From NCBI GenBank assembly GCA_963662645.2, contig OY759762.1, positions 1,550,001-1,614,000 of the forward strand: a stretch of 64,000 bases of DNA. The letters run 5' to 3'. The notes under the pieces were generated by a model. The model saw only the letters and a list, made by a program, of their open reading frames with translations, was not told the DNA's origin and made no database searches. Below are positions 35,588-44,250 of this stretch, piece by piece; position 1 is the first letter of the stretch; every line of letters begins with the position of its first letter. The position numbers and the translations under genes were made by a program. Origin of the DNA: Aldehydirespirator sp963662645 (lineage in GTDB: Bacteria > Actinomycetota > Acidimicrobiia > Acidimicrobiales > Aldehydirespiratoraceae).

Positions 35588-36151
35588 CTACTTGAAGTTC
35601 TCCCAGTAGCGGGACGGGACCGGGCCCCGCTGGCCGTGGTACTTCGAGCCGAGCTCACTCGACCCGTACGGGGTGTCGGCCGCGGTCGTCATCTGCTGGA
35701 AGCTGATCTGGCCGATCCGCATCCCCGGATACAGCGTGATCGGCAGGTTGGCCACGTTGGACAGCTCCAGAGTGAGCTGGCCGTCGAAGCCGGGATCCAC
35801 GAAGCCCGCCGTCGAATGGATCAGCAGCCCCAGGCGCCCCAGCGACGACTTGCCCTCGAGGCGGGCCACCAGGTCGTCGGGCAGAGCCACCCGCTCGAGG
35901 GTGGCGCCCAGCACGAACTCGCCCGGGTGCAGGATGAACGGGTCATCTTCCCCCGCCTCCACCAGCGAAGTCAGCTCCGACAGGTCCCGCTTCACGTCGA
36001 TGTGGCCCAGGGTGTGGTTGCGGAACACCCGGAAGCTGCACCCAAGCCGCAGGTCGACCGACGACGGCTGCACGGCGTCGTCGTCCAGAGGGTCGATCAC
36101 GATGCGACCGGCAGCCAGCGCCCCGCGGATCGAGCGGTCCGACAGGATCAC
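35588..36151 (-). CDS. dcd: dCTP deaminase
   Basis: GTG 36151 begins the canonical N-terminus VILSDRSIRGALAAGRIVID; the product is 187 residues, as usual. Conserved: QPSSVDLRLG, HPGEFVLGATLE with the catalytic Glu, RLEGKSSLGRLGLLIHSTAG and FVDPGFDGQLTLELSN. The enzyme deaminates dCTP to dUTP, or directly to dUMP in bifunctional members. It faces the P450 3' end and is divergent from the aminotransferase. Confidence 0.95.
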   Translation of the reverse strand: MILSDRSIRGALAAGRIVIDPLDDDAVQPSSVDLRLGCSFRVFRNHTLGHIDVKRDLSELTSLVEAGEDDPFILHPGEFVLGATLERVALPDDLVARLEGKSSLGRLGLLIHSTAGFVDPGFDGQLTLELSNVANLPITLYPGMRIGQISFQQMTTAADTPYGSSELGSKYHGQRGPVPSRYWENFK

Positions 36152-36402
36152 AGCTCTGCCCCGGCACCCATTGCTCGGAGGCCGCGCTGGCGGCTGCGGC
36201 CGGGCATCGATCCGCCTTCCATGCACGGAGCGTAGATCGGCGCACGATCCAATGGGCCGCCAGCCGCGCCACCGGTCGCGCCCACTCGCACAAGCCGCGA
36301 CGCCAGCAGCACTCCAACCCAGCCGCGCTCCAACCACACGCCACCCCGGCGGACGTGACAAATGTCACTTGATCGGGCCGGGCGGCCTGTTAGCTTCGGT
36401 CG

Positions 36403-37641
36403 ATGGATTTCCGCCGGATCAACGGCCTTCCCCCGTACGTCTTCACGATCATCAACGATCTGAAGATCAAGCTCCGCCACGACGGCGCCGACATCATCGA
36501 CCTCGGCTTCGGCAACCCCGACCTGCCGTCGCCGCCGATCGCGGTGGACAAGCTGTGCGAGGCCGCCCGCAACCCCCGCAACCACCGCTACTCGTCGAGC
36601 CGGGGGCTGCCGGCGCTGCGGCGCAACGTCGCCGCCCTGTACCAGCAGCGCTTCGGGGTGGAGCTCGACCCCGACACCGAGGTCATCAACACGATCGGGG
36701 CCAAGGAGGGGTTCAGCCACCTCATGTGGGTGCTGCTCCAGCCCGGCGACACCTGCCTGGTGCCCACCCCCAGCTACCCAATCCACATCTACGGGCCGCT
36801 GTTCGCCGGCGCCCAGATCCGGGAGGTGCCGCTAGCCGACGGCGACGAGTTCGTCAGCCGGATGCAGCTCACCTGGCGCTACAGCCGGCCCAAGCCCCGG
36901 GTGGCGGTGATCTCATTCCCGCACAACCCCACCACCACCTGCGTCGATCTCGACTTCATGCAGAAGGTGGTCGACTGGGCCCGCGAGCACGACATGCTCA
37001 TCGTGCACGACAACGCCTACGCCGACCTGGGCTTCGACGGGTACCGACCGCCGTCGATCCTCCAGGTGGACGGGGCCACCGAGTGCGCGGTGGAGTTCTA
37101 CTCGTGCACCAAGTCGTTCTCGATGGCCGGGTGGCGGATGGCCTTCATGCTCGGCAACGCAGAGGTGGTGGCCGCGCTGGCCAAGCTCAAGAGCTACCTC
37201 GACTACGGATCGTTCCAGCCGATCCAGATCGCGGCCGCGGTCACGCTGCGGGAGCAGCCCGACTACCCGCTGGAGGCGTGCGCGGTGTACCAGCGGCGCC
37301 GCGACGCCCTGTGCGAGGGCCTCAACCGCATCGGCTGGGAGGTGGCGCCGCCCAGGGGGACGATGTTCGTGTGGGCCAGGATCCCCGAGCCGTACCGGCA
37401 CATGGACTCGATCGAGTTCGCGTCGAAGCTGGTGCGCGAGGCCCACGTGGCGGTGTCGCCCGGCGTGGGGTTCGGGCCCGGCGGCGAGGGGCACGTGCGG
37501 TTCGCCCTGATCGAGAACCAGCAGCGCATCAGCCAGGGAATCCGCAACCTCCGCCGAGCATTGCCCGACCTGGAGCCCGGGGCCAGCGTCGGCGAACTCC
37601 AAGCCGAGGGCCCGCAAGCCAGCAAGGCCACCGCAGCCTGA
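36403..37641 (+). CDS. Class I aminotransferase, AlaC/alanine-type
   Basis: A 412-residue PLP enzyme. LGFGNPDLPSPP at the N-terminus, HRYSSSRGLPALRRNVA, the cofactor-binding segment HNPTTTCVDLDF and the Schiff-base lysine in CTKSFSMAGWRM (Lys237). The layout matches the glutamate-pyruvate/LL-diaminopimelate-like group. It probably makes alanine or a related amino acid. Eight nt separate its stop from yaaA, so the two are likely cotranscribed. Confidence 0.9.
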   Translation: MDFRRINGLPPYVFTIINDLKIKLRHDGADIIDLGFGNPDLPSPPIAVDKLCEAARNPRNHRYSSSRGLPALRRNVAALYQQRFGVELDPDTEVINTIGAKEGFSHLMWVLLQPGDTCLVPTPSYPIHIYGPLFAGAQIREVPLADGDEFVSRMQLTWRYSRPKPRVAVISFPHNPTTTCVDLDFMQKVVDWAREHDMLIVHDNAYADLGFDGYRPPSILQVDGATECAVEFYSCTKSFSMAGWRMAFMLGNAEVVAALAKLKSYLDYGSFQPIQIAAAVTLREQPDYPLEACAVYQRRRDALCEGLNRIGWEVAPPRGTMFVWARIPEPYRHMDSIEFASKLVREAHVAVSPGVGFGPGGEGHVRFALIENQQRISQGIRNLRRALPDLEPGASVGELQAEGPQASKATAA

Positions 37642-37648
37642 CGCCGCG

Positions 37649-38428
37649 ATGCTGATCGTCGTCTCTCCGGCCAAGGCGCTCGACTACAGCTCGGCCCTGC
37701 CCACCCGCAAACACTCCCAGCCCCGGATGCTTGACGAGGCCGAGCCGCTGGTGGACGCGATGCGCCAGAAAACGCCCGACGAGATCGCCAAGCTGATGAG
37801 TATCTCCGCGGAGTTGGCCGAGCTCAACTTCGAGCGCTACGCCGACTGGGAGGCACCGTTCACACCGGCCGACGCCCGGCCCGCGCTGCTGGCCTTCGCC
37901 GGCGACGTGTACCAGGGCATGGACGCGGCAGCCACCTTCACCGAGCGGGACTACACCCACGCCCAGAAGGTGCTGCGCATCCTGTCGGGGCTGTACGGGG
38001 TTCTGCGTCCGCTGGACCTGATGCAGCCGTACCGGTTGGAGATGGGATCCAAGCTGGCCACCGACCGGGGCCGAGACCTCTACGCGTACTGGGGCCAGCG
38101 CATCACCGAGGCGCTCAACGCCGACTTGGCCGCCAGCCCGGGGCCGGCGGTGGTGGTGAACCTGGCGTCGCACGAGTATTTCCGCTCGGTCGACGCCGGG
38201 CGGCTGGAGGGGCGGCTGGTGACGCCCGCCTTCCTGGACGGCCGGGGCGAGTCCGAGCCCAAGATGATCTCGTTCTTCGCCAAGCGGGCCCGGGGTGCGA
38301 TGGCGGGCTGGATCATCCGCAACCGGATCAAGTCGGTGCGGGGGCTGCGGGACTTCGACGGGCTCGGCTACGGGTTCGACCCCGAACGGTCCGACACCGA
38401 CCGCCCCGTATACGTGCGCTACAGCTAG
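37649..38428 (+). CDS. yaaA: Peroxide stress protein YaaA (DUF328)
   Basis: A 259-residue protein with the signature start MLIVVSPAKALDYSSALPT and conserved RADWEAPFTP-like, DVYQGMDAA, RILSGLYGVLRPLDLMQPYR, NLASHEYF and MAGWIIRNRI segments. YaaA limits free iron during peroxide stress and binds DNA. It is translated just after the aminotransferase; tRNA-Gly follows 26 nt behind. Confidence 0.95.
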   Translation: MLIVVSPAKALDYSSALPTRKHSQPRMLDEAEPLVDAMRQKTPDEIAKLMSISAELAELNFERYADWEAPFTPADARPALLAFAGDVYQGMDAAATFTERDYTHAQKVLRILSGLYGVLRPLDLMQPYRLEMGSKLATDRGRDLYAYWGQRITEALNADLAASPGPAVVVNLASHEYFRSVDAGRLEGRLVTPAFLDGRGESEPKMISFFAKRARGAMAGWIIRNRIKSVRGLRDFDGLGYGFDPERSDTDRPVYVRYS

Positions 38429-38454
38429 CGACGCTGGCTACGCTCGGAGCCTTC

Positions 38455-38525
38455 GCGGGTGTAGTTCAATGGTAGAACATCAGCTTCCCAAGCTGAGAAT
38501 GCGAGTTCGATTCTCGTCATCCGCT
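38455..38525 (+). tRNA. tRNA-Gly (CCC)
   Basis: Acceptor GCGGGTG (38455-38461) pairs with CATCCGC (38518-38524); the anticodon stem TCAGC/GCTGA encloses loop TTCCCAA, giving anticodon CCC; T-loop GTTCGATTC. Length 71 nt, CCA not encoded. Confidence 0.95.
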
Positions 38526-38720
38526 CAACCTCACCCAGGCACATCCTGTTCGGCACCGATATTGACGTCCGCCGCCTTCAGCACCGACGCGGTTGGCGCC
38601 ACACAGGGGTGTTAGGCAATCAGGGCATGGAGCACCTGTGGGCCAAGCCACCTATCGCCAGACGAAGACGATGCATCCGCTAACCCGACAGTGACCCTGC
38701 TGACTGACCGAGAGCAGCGC

Positions 38721-38987
38721 CTACCGTTGGATGACCGCTGCGATGAGGAGACCGCTTATGCGGGAGTCGAGGTCGACTTTGAACACCACCAGGTACCTGT
38801 CAGTCATGACGTAGCGCAGTATTGCGATCGGCGTGCCTTGCGCATTCCTGCGTAGCGCCTTGCCGGGGAGGCGATCCAGAGGCGTGTCCGCGATGTTTGC
38901 GAGGATTATCGCCAGGTCAGGGTCGTGGCCCCAACGAGCGAAGAATGCCGCCACATTGCGCCACCACCAGTTAGCTGTCCCCGGCAT
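38721..38987 (-). CDS. RelE/HigB-like toxin candidate
   Basis: An 88-residue protein (MPGTANWWWRNVAAFFARWG...). The second half, IAILRYVMTDRYLVVFKVDL, looks like the strand pattern of RelE/ParE toxins, although charged catalytic residues are few. Its start overlaps the upstream acidic gene by 17 nt, the usual arrangement of antitoxin followed by toxin. Not assigned to a defined family. Confidence 0.5.
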   Translation of the reverse strand: MPGTANWWWRNVAAFFARWGHDPDLAIILANIADTPLDRLPGKALRRNAQGTPIAILRYVMTDRYLVVFKVDLDSRISGLLIAAVIQR

Positions 38988-39198
38988 GCGCTCGGCGGGC
39001 CGTGGCGCGCAGTTCTTCGTTCAGTCGCTTGTCGATCTCTTCAGCGTCAGGATTCTCTCGGTAGTAGCGCCGGGCGCTCTCCGTCGCGGCGTCGACGATG
39101 GCCTGTTCTTCAGGGGTGATCTCTGGGAGCGAAGCGTCATCGGCTACAGCGAAGGCGCCAGGGCCAAGATCAGACGGATAGGTCTTCATGGACGGCAT
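38971..39198 (-). CDS. Antitoxin-like small acidic protein
   Basis: A 75-residue protein read from ATG 39198, which has AAGGA 6 nt upstream. Acidic and helical (ITPEEQAIVDAATESARRYY), with a basic end RATARRAHAG. It overlaps the following toxin candidate by 17 nt. The overall look is that of an antitoxin C-terminal region; no DNA-binding motif is obvious. Confidence 0.5.
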   Translation of the reverse strand: MPSMKTYPSDLGPGAFAVADDASLPEITPEEQAIVDAATESARRYYRENPDAEEIDKRLNEELRATARRAHAGDS

Positions 39199-39544
39199 GA
39201 TGTTCCTTTTCTTGTGGCAGGCACGCTGGTGCTTGCATCGCTTTCAGCGTATGCCAGAAATCATTGGGATTGCAACGAAAATTCGTCGTCGCTGGGTTAG
39301 GGCAGGGCCGTGCGGGCGGACAGGCGGGTTGGCCCCGGCGCTCGGTGCCGTGTGTCGGACACCGGGCATTTCGCGCCGCTGTGACCTGCGGTTTCTTCCG
39401 CAGGGCGCGCGATTCGCGAGACTGTGGATTCTGGCCGATTACCGGAGAGACCGCTCCGCCTCCGCTCCGCCGCTGCCCACTTCCACTCCGCTGATTGATC
39501 TGATCTGGTAGCTATAGGCTTACTACCTTAGTAGTCTCAAGATT
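39199..39544. other. Gene-free region with operator at its right end
   Basis: This stretch lies between divergent toxin-antitoxin modules. Only the palindrome at 39522-39535 and A+T-rich sequence before ATG 39545 are recognisable; the rest shows nothing. Confidence 0.4.
39522..39535. promoter_or_regulatory. Operator of the mazEF-like module
   Basis: ACTAC-CTTA-GTAGT, 10 nt before the antitoxin start, is the likely autoregulatory binding site of the ribbon-helix-helix antitoxin. Similar TTAGTA half-sites occur at 45828-45862. Confidence 0.5.
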
Positions 39545-39769
39545 ATGAAGGTCAGTGTGAGCATTCCTGAGAGCGATGTCGAGTTCCTGGACAACTACGC
39601 CAAGTCGCATGGCATGGGGTCCCGGTCGGCGGCGCTACAGCGAGCGATACGGCTGCTGAAGGCCAACGACCTGTCGCGGCACTACGCGGCCGCCTTCGCC
39701 GAGTGGGCCGACAACGCCGACAACAGCGCATGGGACGACGCTGTCGCGGACGGGCTGAGCGGAAACTGA
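39545..39769 (+). CDS. Ribbon-helix-helix antitoxin (MazE-like)
   Basis: A 74-residue protein starting MKVSVSIPESDVEFLDNYAK, the strand-helix start of a ribbon-helix-helix DNA-binding domain, followed by SRSAALQRAIRLLKANDL and an acidic toxin-binding tail (AEWADNADNSAWDDAVADGL). Its stop overlaps the toxin start by one base (TGATG). A palindrome lies just upstream. Confidence 0.85.
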   Translation: MKVSVSIPESDVEFLDNYAKSHGMGSRSAALQRAIRLLKANDLSRHYAAAFAEWADNADNSAWDDAVADGLSGN

Positions 39770-40116
39770 TGCGGCGGGGCGAGATCCGCATCGTCGGGCT
39801 CGACCCGGCGGTCGGGACCGAGTCGGCCCGCACCCGTCCGGCGGTGATCGTCAGCAACGACGGCGCCAACACGATCGCCGCGCTGCTGGGGCAAGGCGTC
39901 GTGACCGTCGTCCCGGTGACCGCCAGCACCAGAGTCATCCACCCGTTCCAGGTGATGCTAGGGGCGGCCAGTACGGGCCTCAGGCTCGACTCCAAGGCCC
40001 AAGTCGAGCAAATCAGATCCGTAGACGTCAAGCGCATCGGCGACCTGGTCGGAATGGTGCCGATCGATCTCATGGCGCAGATCGAGGACGCCATGAGACT
40101 GCACCTGGAACTCTGA
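39769..40116 (+). CDS. MazF-type endoribonuclease toxin
   Basis: A 115-residue protein (MRRGEIRIVGLDPAVGTESA...) with the MazF/PemK pattern: G-E-I-R start, RTRPAVIVSNDGANTIAALL, VVTVVPVTASTR and RSVDVKRIGDLVGMV. The Arg in RTRPAVI and the Thr/Ser in PVTAST correspond to active-site positions. Members cleave RNA at short motifs. It forms a module with the preceding antitoxin. Confidence 0.9.
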   Translation: MRRGEIRIVGLDPAVGTESARTRPAVIVSNDGANTIAALLGQGVVTVVPVTASTRVIHPFQVMLGAASTGLRLDSKAQVEQIRSVDVKRIGDLVGMVPIDLMAQIEDAMRLHLEL

Positions 40117-40331
40117 CTCACGGCCCAGCGATCGGGTCGGCTCGCTCGACCTGCGCCACCAGGCAGCGGTCAAGCCCGGCCGCCTCGACCCGGGCCGCAT
40201 TAGCCACCGCCACCTCCACTCAGCTCGGCAAGTCCACCGGCGCGTACTTGGCGGTCACGGGTCACCACCTCGCCGACGGCGACAATATGCAGATGCCGCT
40301 CAAGGGCTCTCGGTGAGCGCAGCCTAGGACG

Positions 40332-41351
40332 TCAAGCGGGGGTTTGGTGGTGGTCCAGGCGGACCACTCGCTGGTCGGTGACGACCGCGGTGATGAGTTC
40401 GGCGGGGGTTACGTCGAAGGCGGGGTTGGCGGCGTTGGTGCCGTCGGGGGCGGTGGACACGCCGGCCAGGGACACCACCTCTTCGCTGCCCCGGTCCTCG
40501 ATATGGATGGCGGCGCCGTCGGGGGTGTCGGCGTCCACGGTGGACTCGGGGGCGACCACGATGAACGGCACGCCGGCGTGGCGGGCGCCGAGGGCGAGGG
40601 AGAACGTGCCGATCTTGTTGGCGGTGTCGCCGTTGGCGGCCACCCGGTCGGCACCGGTGAGGACCACGTCGGCCTGGCCTCGGGCCAGCATGAACGGACC
40701 AGCCGAGTCGACCAGCAGACGGTGGGGGGCACCCATCCGGTCCAGCTCCCAAGCGGTGAGGCGGGCACCCTGCAGCAGCGGGCGGGTTTCGAGGGCTAGG
40801 GCCTCGGCCAGGCGGCCCCGCTCGTGCAGGGTTTGGATCACCGCCAGGGCCGTGCCCCGCTCGACTGTGGCCAGCCCGCCGGTGTTGCAGATCGTCATAG
40901 CCCTGATGTCGGAGCGGCCCACCAGGTCGATCACCAAGTCGGCGCCGAGGGTGCCCATGACAACCGACGCGGCCCGCTCCTCGTCGCGTATGGCGGCGGC
41001 CTCGGCCAGCACGGCGTCGAAGCCCTCGGGCGCCCGGGCTGCGGCCCGGTCCACCATGCGGGCCAGGTTCACTGCGGTGGGTCGAGCCTGGCGCAGGGAG
41101 ACGATCGCCTCGTCGAACTCCGGGCCGCTGGTGCCGTGGGCCCGCACGGCCAGAGCCACACCGAAGGCGCCGGCCACTCCGATGGCGGGCGCGCCCCGCA
41201 CCGACAGCCGCTGGATGGCGGCCACCATGTCGGGGACGTTGTCGATGCGCAGCACGGTGTAGGCGCCGGGAAGGGCGGTCTGGTCGACCATCTCGACCAC
41301 GCCGTCCGGGCCCCCGGCCCAATCCAGCGTCCGCAGCCTACTGTCACCCAT
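40332..41351 (-). CDS. mtnA: S-methyl-5-thioribose-1-phosphate isomerase
   Basis: A 339-residue protein. Conserved: LRIDNVPDMVAAIQRLSVRG APAIGVAGAFG region, the catalytic-Cys segment TICNTGGLATVERGTAL, and VVLTGADRVAANGDTANKIG with the catalytic Asp. It interconverts methylthioribose-1-phosphate and methylthioribulose-1-phosphate in the methionine-salvage or MTA-shunt pathways. It is divergent from an MtaD-like deaminase across a family B repeat pair. Other canonical mtn genes (mtnB, mtnC, mtnD, mtnK) are not in the window. Confidence 0.92.
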   Translation of the reverse strand: MGDSRLRTLDWAGGPDGVVEMVDQTALPGAYTVLRIDNVPDMVAAIQRLSVRGAPAIGVAGAFGVALAVRAHGTSGPEFDEAIVSLRQARPTAVNLARMVDRAAARAPEGFDAVLAEAAAIRDEERAASVVMGTLGADLVIDLVGRSDIRAMTICNTGGLATVERGTALAVIQTLHERGRLAEALALETRPLLQGARLTAWELDRMGAPHRLLVDSAGPFMLARGQADVVLTGADRVAANGDTANKIGTFSLALGARHAGVPFIVVAPESTVDADTPDGAAIHIEDRGSEEVVSLAGVSTAPDGTNAANPAFDVTPAELITAVVTDQRVVRLDHHQTPA

Positions 41352-41393
41352 GGTCCGTCGAGGTTAGTTGTTGGCCGGTTCTGTCCACGCAAG

Positions 41394-41512
41394 GAATTGG
41401 CAGCGCCATGCACGGTATGCGTGCATCCTGCTGCCAATTCACCGAGCCGCGGCCCGGAGCCTCCGGAATTGGCAGCGCCATGCACGGTATGCGTGCATCC
41501 TGCTGCCAATTC
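41394..41512. repeat. Family B intergenic element, two tandem copies
   Basis: GAATTGGCAGCGCCATGCAC...GCATCCTGCTGCCAATTC occurs at 41394-41440 and 41466-41512 (period 72 bp). Each copy is an inverted repeat (GAATTGGCAGC/GCTGCCAATTC) with an inner GCATGCAC-like palindrome. It lies between the divergent mtnA and MtaD-like genes. Confidence 0.85.
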
Positions 41513-41580
41513 GCTCCCACAGAGATTCCGGGAAGGGCAGGGCAGCTCTCTAGGGTGGGGCGTCTCTAGGGTGGGGCGCC

Positions 41581-42918
41581 ATGGACCGGTATCTGTGCGA
41601 TGTGCTCGTCACCATGGACGGGCTGGCTAGTGATGTGCCCGCGCCGATCACCGGCGGGGCGGTGGACGTGGGTGACGACGGGCGGATCGTCTGGCGCGGC
41701 TCCGCCGGGGACGCACCCGAGGTCGAGCCGGGCACCGCCGTCCACCGGATCGACGGGATCCTCATGCCGGGCCTCATCAACGCCCACTGCCACACGCCGA
41801 TGGTGCTGCTGCGCGGCGCGGGCGAAGGACTGCCGGTGGACCGCTGGCTGCACGAGGTGATGTGGCCCCGGGAGTCGAAGCTCACCCCCGAGGACGTGCG
41901 GGCCGGGATGCGGCTCGGAGCGGCCGAACTGCTGGCCAACGGCATCACCGCATCGGTCGAGATGTACTTCGCCGGGCAAGCCATGGCCGAGGGGGCAACC
42001 GACGCCGGGCTGCGCTGCCTGGTGACTCCGGGCGTGATCGAGGACCCCGACTTCACCCTGACCGGATCGTGGCCCGACCAACTCGACCAGATGGTGGCCC
42101 TCCGGGACCGCTGGGCCGGCAACGACCTGATCGAGGTGGGGATGGCGGCGCATGCGGCCTACTCGGTGTCTCGGGAATGCCTGACCGCCATCGCGGAGCG
42201 GGCTGCCGACGCCGCCATGCCGGTGCATATCCACCTGGCCGAGCAGCGTTGGGAGGACGGCGCGGTGCGGGAGCGGTCCGGCGGGCTGGCCGCGCCCGAG
42301 TATCTGGAGTCCCTCGGCCTGTTGGACGGTGACGTGATCGCGGCCCACGGCGTATGGCTGACACCCGGCGACATCGACGTGCTGGCCCGCAACGACACCG
42401 CGGTGGTGCACTGCCCGTGCTCCAACGCCAAGCACGCCTCGGGCGTGGCTCCGGTCACCGACATGCAGGCCGCCGGGCTGCGACTGGCCATCGGAACCGA
42501 CGGGCCGGCGTCGCACCACCGCCTCGACCTGTTCGAGGAGATGCGCACCGCCATCCGCATGGCCCGGATCCGCTCGGGCGACGCCCAGACGCTCGGGCCG
42601 GCCGAGGCGCTGAGGATGACCACCGCAGGCGCCGCCGACGTGATCGGCCGGGGAGGCGAGTTGGGGCGGCTGGCGCCGGGGTGCTGGGCCGACATGGTGG
42701 CGCTGTCAACGTCGGAGCCGGCGCTGCACCCGGTGATCGAGGGCGAGGACGATCCGCTGTCACGCATCGTCTGGTCGGGCTCGCCGGGCGCCATCAGCGC
42801 GGTGTGGGTAGCCGGACGCAAGGTAGTGGACCACGGCCGGGTGCTGACGATGGATGTGGCCGAAGCGATGGCCGACGCCGAAACCCGAGCTCAAAGGCTG
42901 GCAGGAGCAACGCCATGA
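41581..42918 (+). CDS. MTA/SAH deaminase-like amidohydrolase (MtaD type)
   Basis: A 445-residue amidohydrolase. Metal ligands in GLINAHCHTPMVLLRGAGEG (His-x-His), HIHLAEQRWEDG, VIAAHGVWLTPGDIDVLA and LAIGTDGPASHHRLDLFEEM. It resembles S-adenosylhomocysteine/methylthioadenosine deaminases. Deamination of MTA to methylthioinosine would feed the PNP and mtnA encoded nearby. Its stop overlaps the ATG of a micro-ORF (ATGA at 42915). Confidence 0.85.
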   Translation: MDRYLCDVLVTMDGLASDVPAPITGGAVDVGDDGRIVWRGSAGDAPEVEPGTAVHRIDGILMPGLINAHCHTPMVLLRGAGEGLPVDRWLHEVMWPRESKLTPEDVRAGMRLGAAELLANGITASVEMYFAGQAMAEGATDAGLRCLVTPGVIEDPDFTLTGSWPDQLDQMVALRDRWAGNDLIEVGMAAHAAYSVSRECLTAIAERAADAAMPVHIHLAEQRWEDGAVRERSGGLAAPEYLESLGLLDGDVIAAHGVWLTPGDIDVLARNDTAVVHCPCSNAKHASGVAPVTDMQAAGLRLAIGTDGPASHHRLDLFEEMRTAIRMARIRSGDAQTLGPAEALRMTTAGAADVIGRGGELGRLAPGCWADMVALSTSEPALHPVIEGEDDPLSRIVWSGSPGAISAVWVAGRKVVDHGRVLTMDVAEAMADAETRAQRLAGATP

Positions 42919-42977
42919 ACGCCAGTCCTGGAGCAGTGACCGAGGACCGGACCCCAGCCCGGAGGCTGGCCCATTGA
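42915..42977 (+). CDS. Coupling micro-ORF (20 codons)
   Basis: MNASPGAVTEDRTPARRLAH. ATG 42915 overlaps the amidohydrolase stop (ATGA) and its own TGA overlaps the TTG start of the cupin gene (TTGA at 42974). AGGAG precedes its start and GGAGG at 42961 inside it serves the next start. Its end (TPARRLAH) resembles the amidohydrolase end (TRAQRLAGATP), suggesting an old junction duplication. Confidence 0.5.
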   Translation: MNASPGAVTEDRTPARRLAH

Positions 42978-43426
42978 ATGCCGACGATGTGATCGATCTG
43001 CTGGAGTTGAAGCCCTTGGAGGACGAGGGCGGGATGCTGGCCCTGACATGGCGCGACGAGCAGTCGTCGGCCATCTACTACCTGATGAGGCCGGGCGACT
43101 TCTCAGCCCTACACCGGCTGTCCGGCCCGGAACTGTGGCACCACTACGCGGGCGCGCCGGTGGAGATGCTGCTGCTGGAACCGGGCGGCACAGTGCGACG
43201 GCCCGTGCTGGGCGACGACCTGACCCGCGGCCAGCGCCCCATGGTGGCGGTTCCCGCGGGCGTATGGATGGCGGCGGGCACCACTGGCGACTGGTCGCTG
43301 ACCGGCGCCACCCTGGCACCGCCCTACGACCCCGACGGCTTCGAGTTAGGCGACGCGAGCGAACTCGCCGAGGCCTACCCGGACGCAACCGCCGACATAG
43401 CTCGCTTCACTCGAAACTCCCCATGA
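42974..43426 (+). CDS. Cupin DUF985 protein
   Basis: TTG 42974 (GGAGG 8 nt upstream) gives 150 residues: NADDVIDLLELKPLEDEGGM, SAIYYLMRPGDFSALHRLSG, ELWHHYAGAPVEMLLLEPGG and VAVPAGVWMAAGTTGDWSLT, the Cupin_5/DUF985 pattern with metal-binding His. Biochemical role unknown. It is coupled upstream to a micro-ORF and downstream by ATGA to an SDR, so it belongs to the salvage operon; an isomerase or desulfurase-like step is conceivable but unproven. Confidence 0.85.
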   Translation: MNADDVIDLLELKPLEDEGGMLALTWRDEQSSAIYYLMRPGDFSALHRLSGPELWHHYAGAPVEMLLLEPGGTVRRPVLGDDLTRGQRPMVAVPAGVWMAAGTTGDWSLTGATLAPPYDPDGFELGDASELAEAYPDATADIARFTRNSP

Positions 43427-44196
43427 CCGGGCTGCCGACACCGGACGAGATGATCCGGCTGGACGGGCGGGTGATCGTGGTCACCGGCGCGGGTGGTGGC
43501 ATCGGCGGGGGCATCGCCCGGCGGCTGATCGCGGCGGGGGCGACGGTGGTGGCCCACACCCGCTCGTCGCCGGTCGGCCATCTCGTGGACGCCGACGGCG
43601 AGCCGGTGGCCTCGGTGGCCGCCGACCTCACCGAGCGCGGCGCGGCAGCGCGGGTGGTGCAGGCCGCGCTCGACGCTGGCGGGCGCATCGACGGGCTGGT
43701 CAACAACGCCGGCATCCAGCCCGTCGTCCACTTCACCGAGATGAGCGACAACCAGTGGACCGAGATGATCGGCACCAACCTCACCGCCGTCCACCGGCTG
43801 ACCCACGCAACGGCGGAGGCCATGCGAGCCCAAGGCACCGGCGGGTCGATCGTCCATGTGGCGTCCATCGAGGGTCGGCAGCCGACCGACTTCCACGGCC
43901 ACTACGCCACGGCCAAAGCCGGCCTGCTGATGCACGCTAGGGCCGCGGCCGGCGCCTACGGTCCCCACGGCATCCGGGTCAACAGCGTGTCGCCGGGGCT
44001 AATCGACCGGCCCGGCCTGGCCGACGACTGGCCCGAGGGCGTGGCCCGGTGGCACGCGGCCGCGCCGCTGGGCCGGATGGGCACCCCCTCCGACGTGGGC
44101 GACGCCTGCGTGTTCCTGTGCTCGGACCTGGCCCGCTGGATCACCGGCGCCGACCTGATAGTTGACGGCGGCGTCCTAACCCGCCCCACATGGTGA
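43423..44196 (+). CDS. Short-chain dehydrogenase/reductase
   Basis: A 257-residue SDR whose ATG (43423) overlaps the cupin stop (ATGA). Cofactor motif VIVVTGAGGGIGGGIARRLI, GLVNNAGIQPV, the active-site HYATAKAGLLM (Tyr-x3-Lys), RVNSVSPGLIDRPGL and a terminal LIVDGGVLTRPTW. Classical NAD(P)-dependent oxidoreductase. Its place between an MtaD-like deaminase and a PNP suggests it acts on a sugar derived from nucleosides; the substrate is not determined. Confidence 0.9.
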   Translation: MTGLPTPDEMIRLDGRVIVVTGAGGGIGGGIARRLIAAGATVVAHTRSSPVGHLVDADGEPVASVAADLTERGAAARVVQAALDAGGRIDGLVNNAGIQPVVHFTEMSDNQWTEMIGTNLTAVHRLTHATAEAMRAQGTGGSIVHVASIEGRQPTDFHGHYATAKAGLLMHARAAAGAYGPHGIRVNSVSPGLIDRPGLADDWPEGVARWHAAAPLGRMGTPSDVGDACVFLCSDLARWITGADLIVDGGVLTRPTW

Positions 44197-44250
44197 GCCG
44201 GCAGCCCGGTCGCTGACACAGACCCTGCGGCGAGATACCGCAGGGTTACC

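Noticed and set aside
40117..40331. Small ORFs between mazF-like gene and mtnA
   Set aside because: Short frames on both strands (for example a 33-codon one on the minus strand) have no SD, family resemblance or partner gene.
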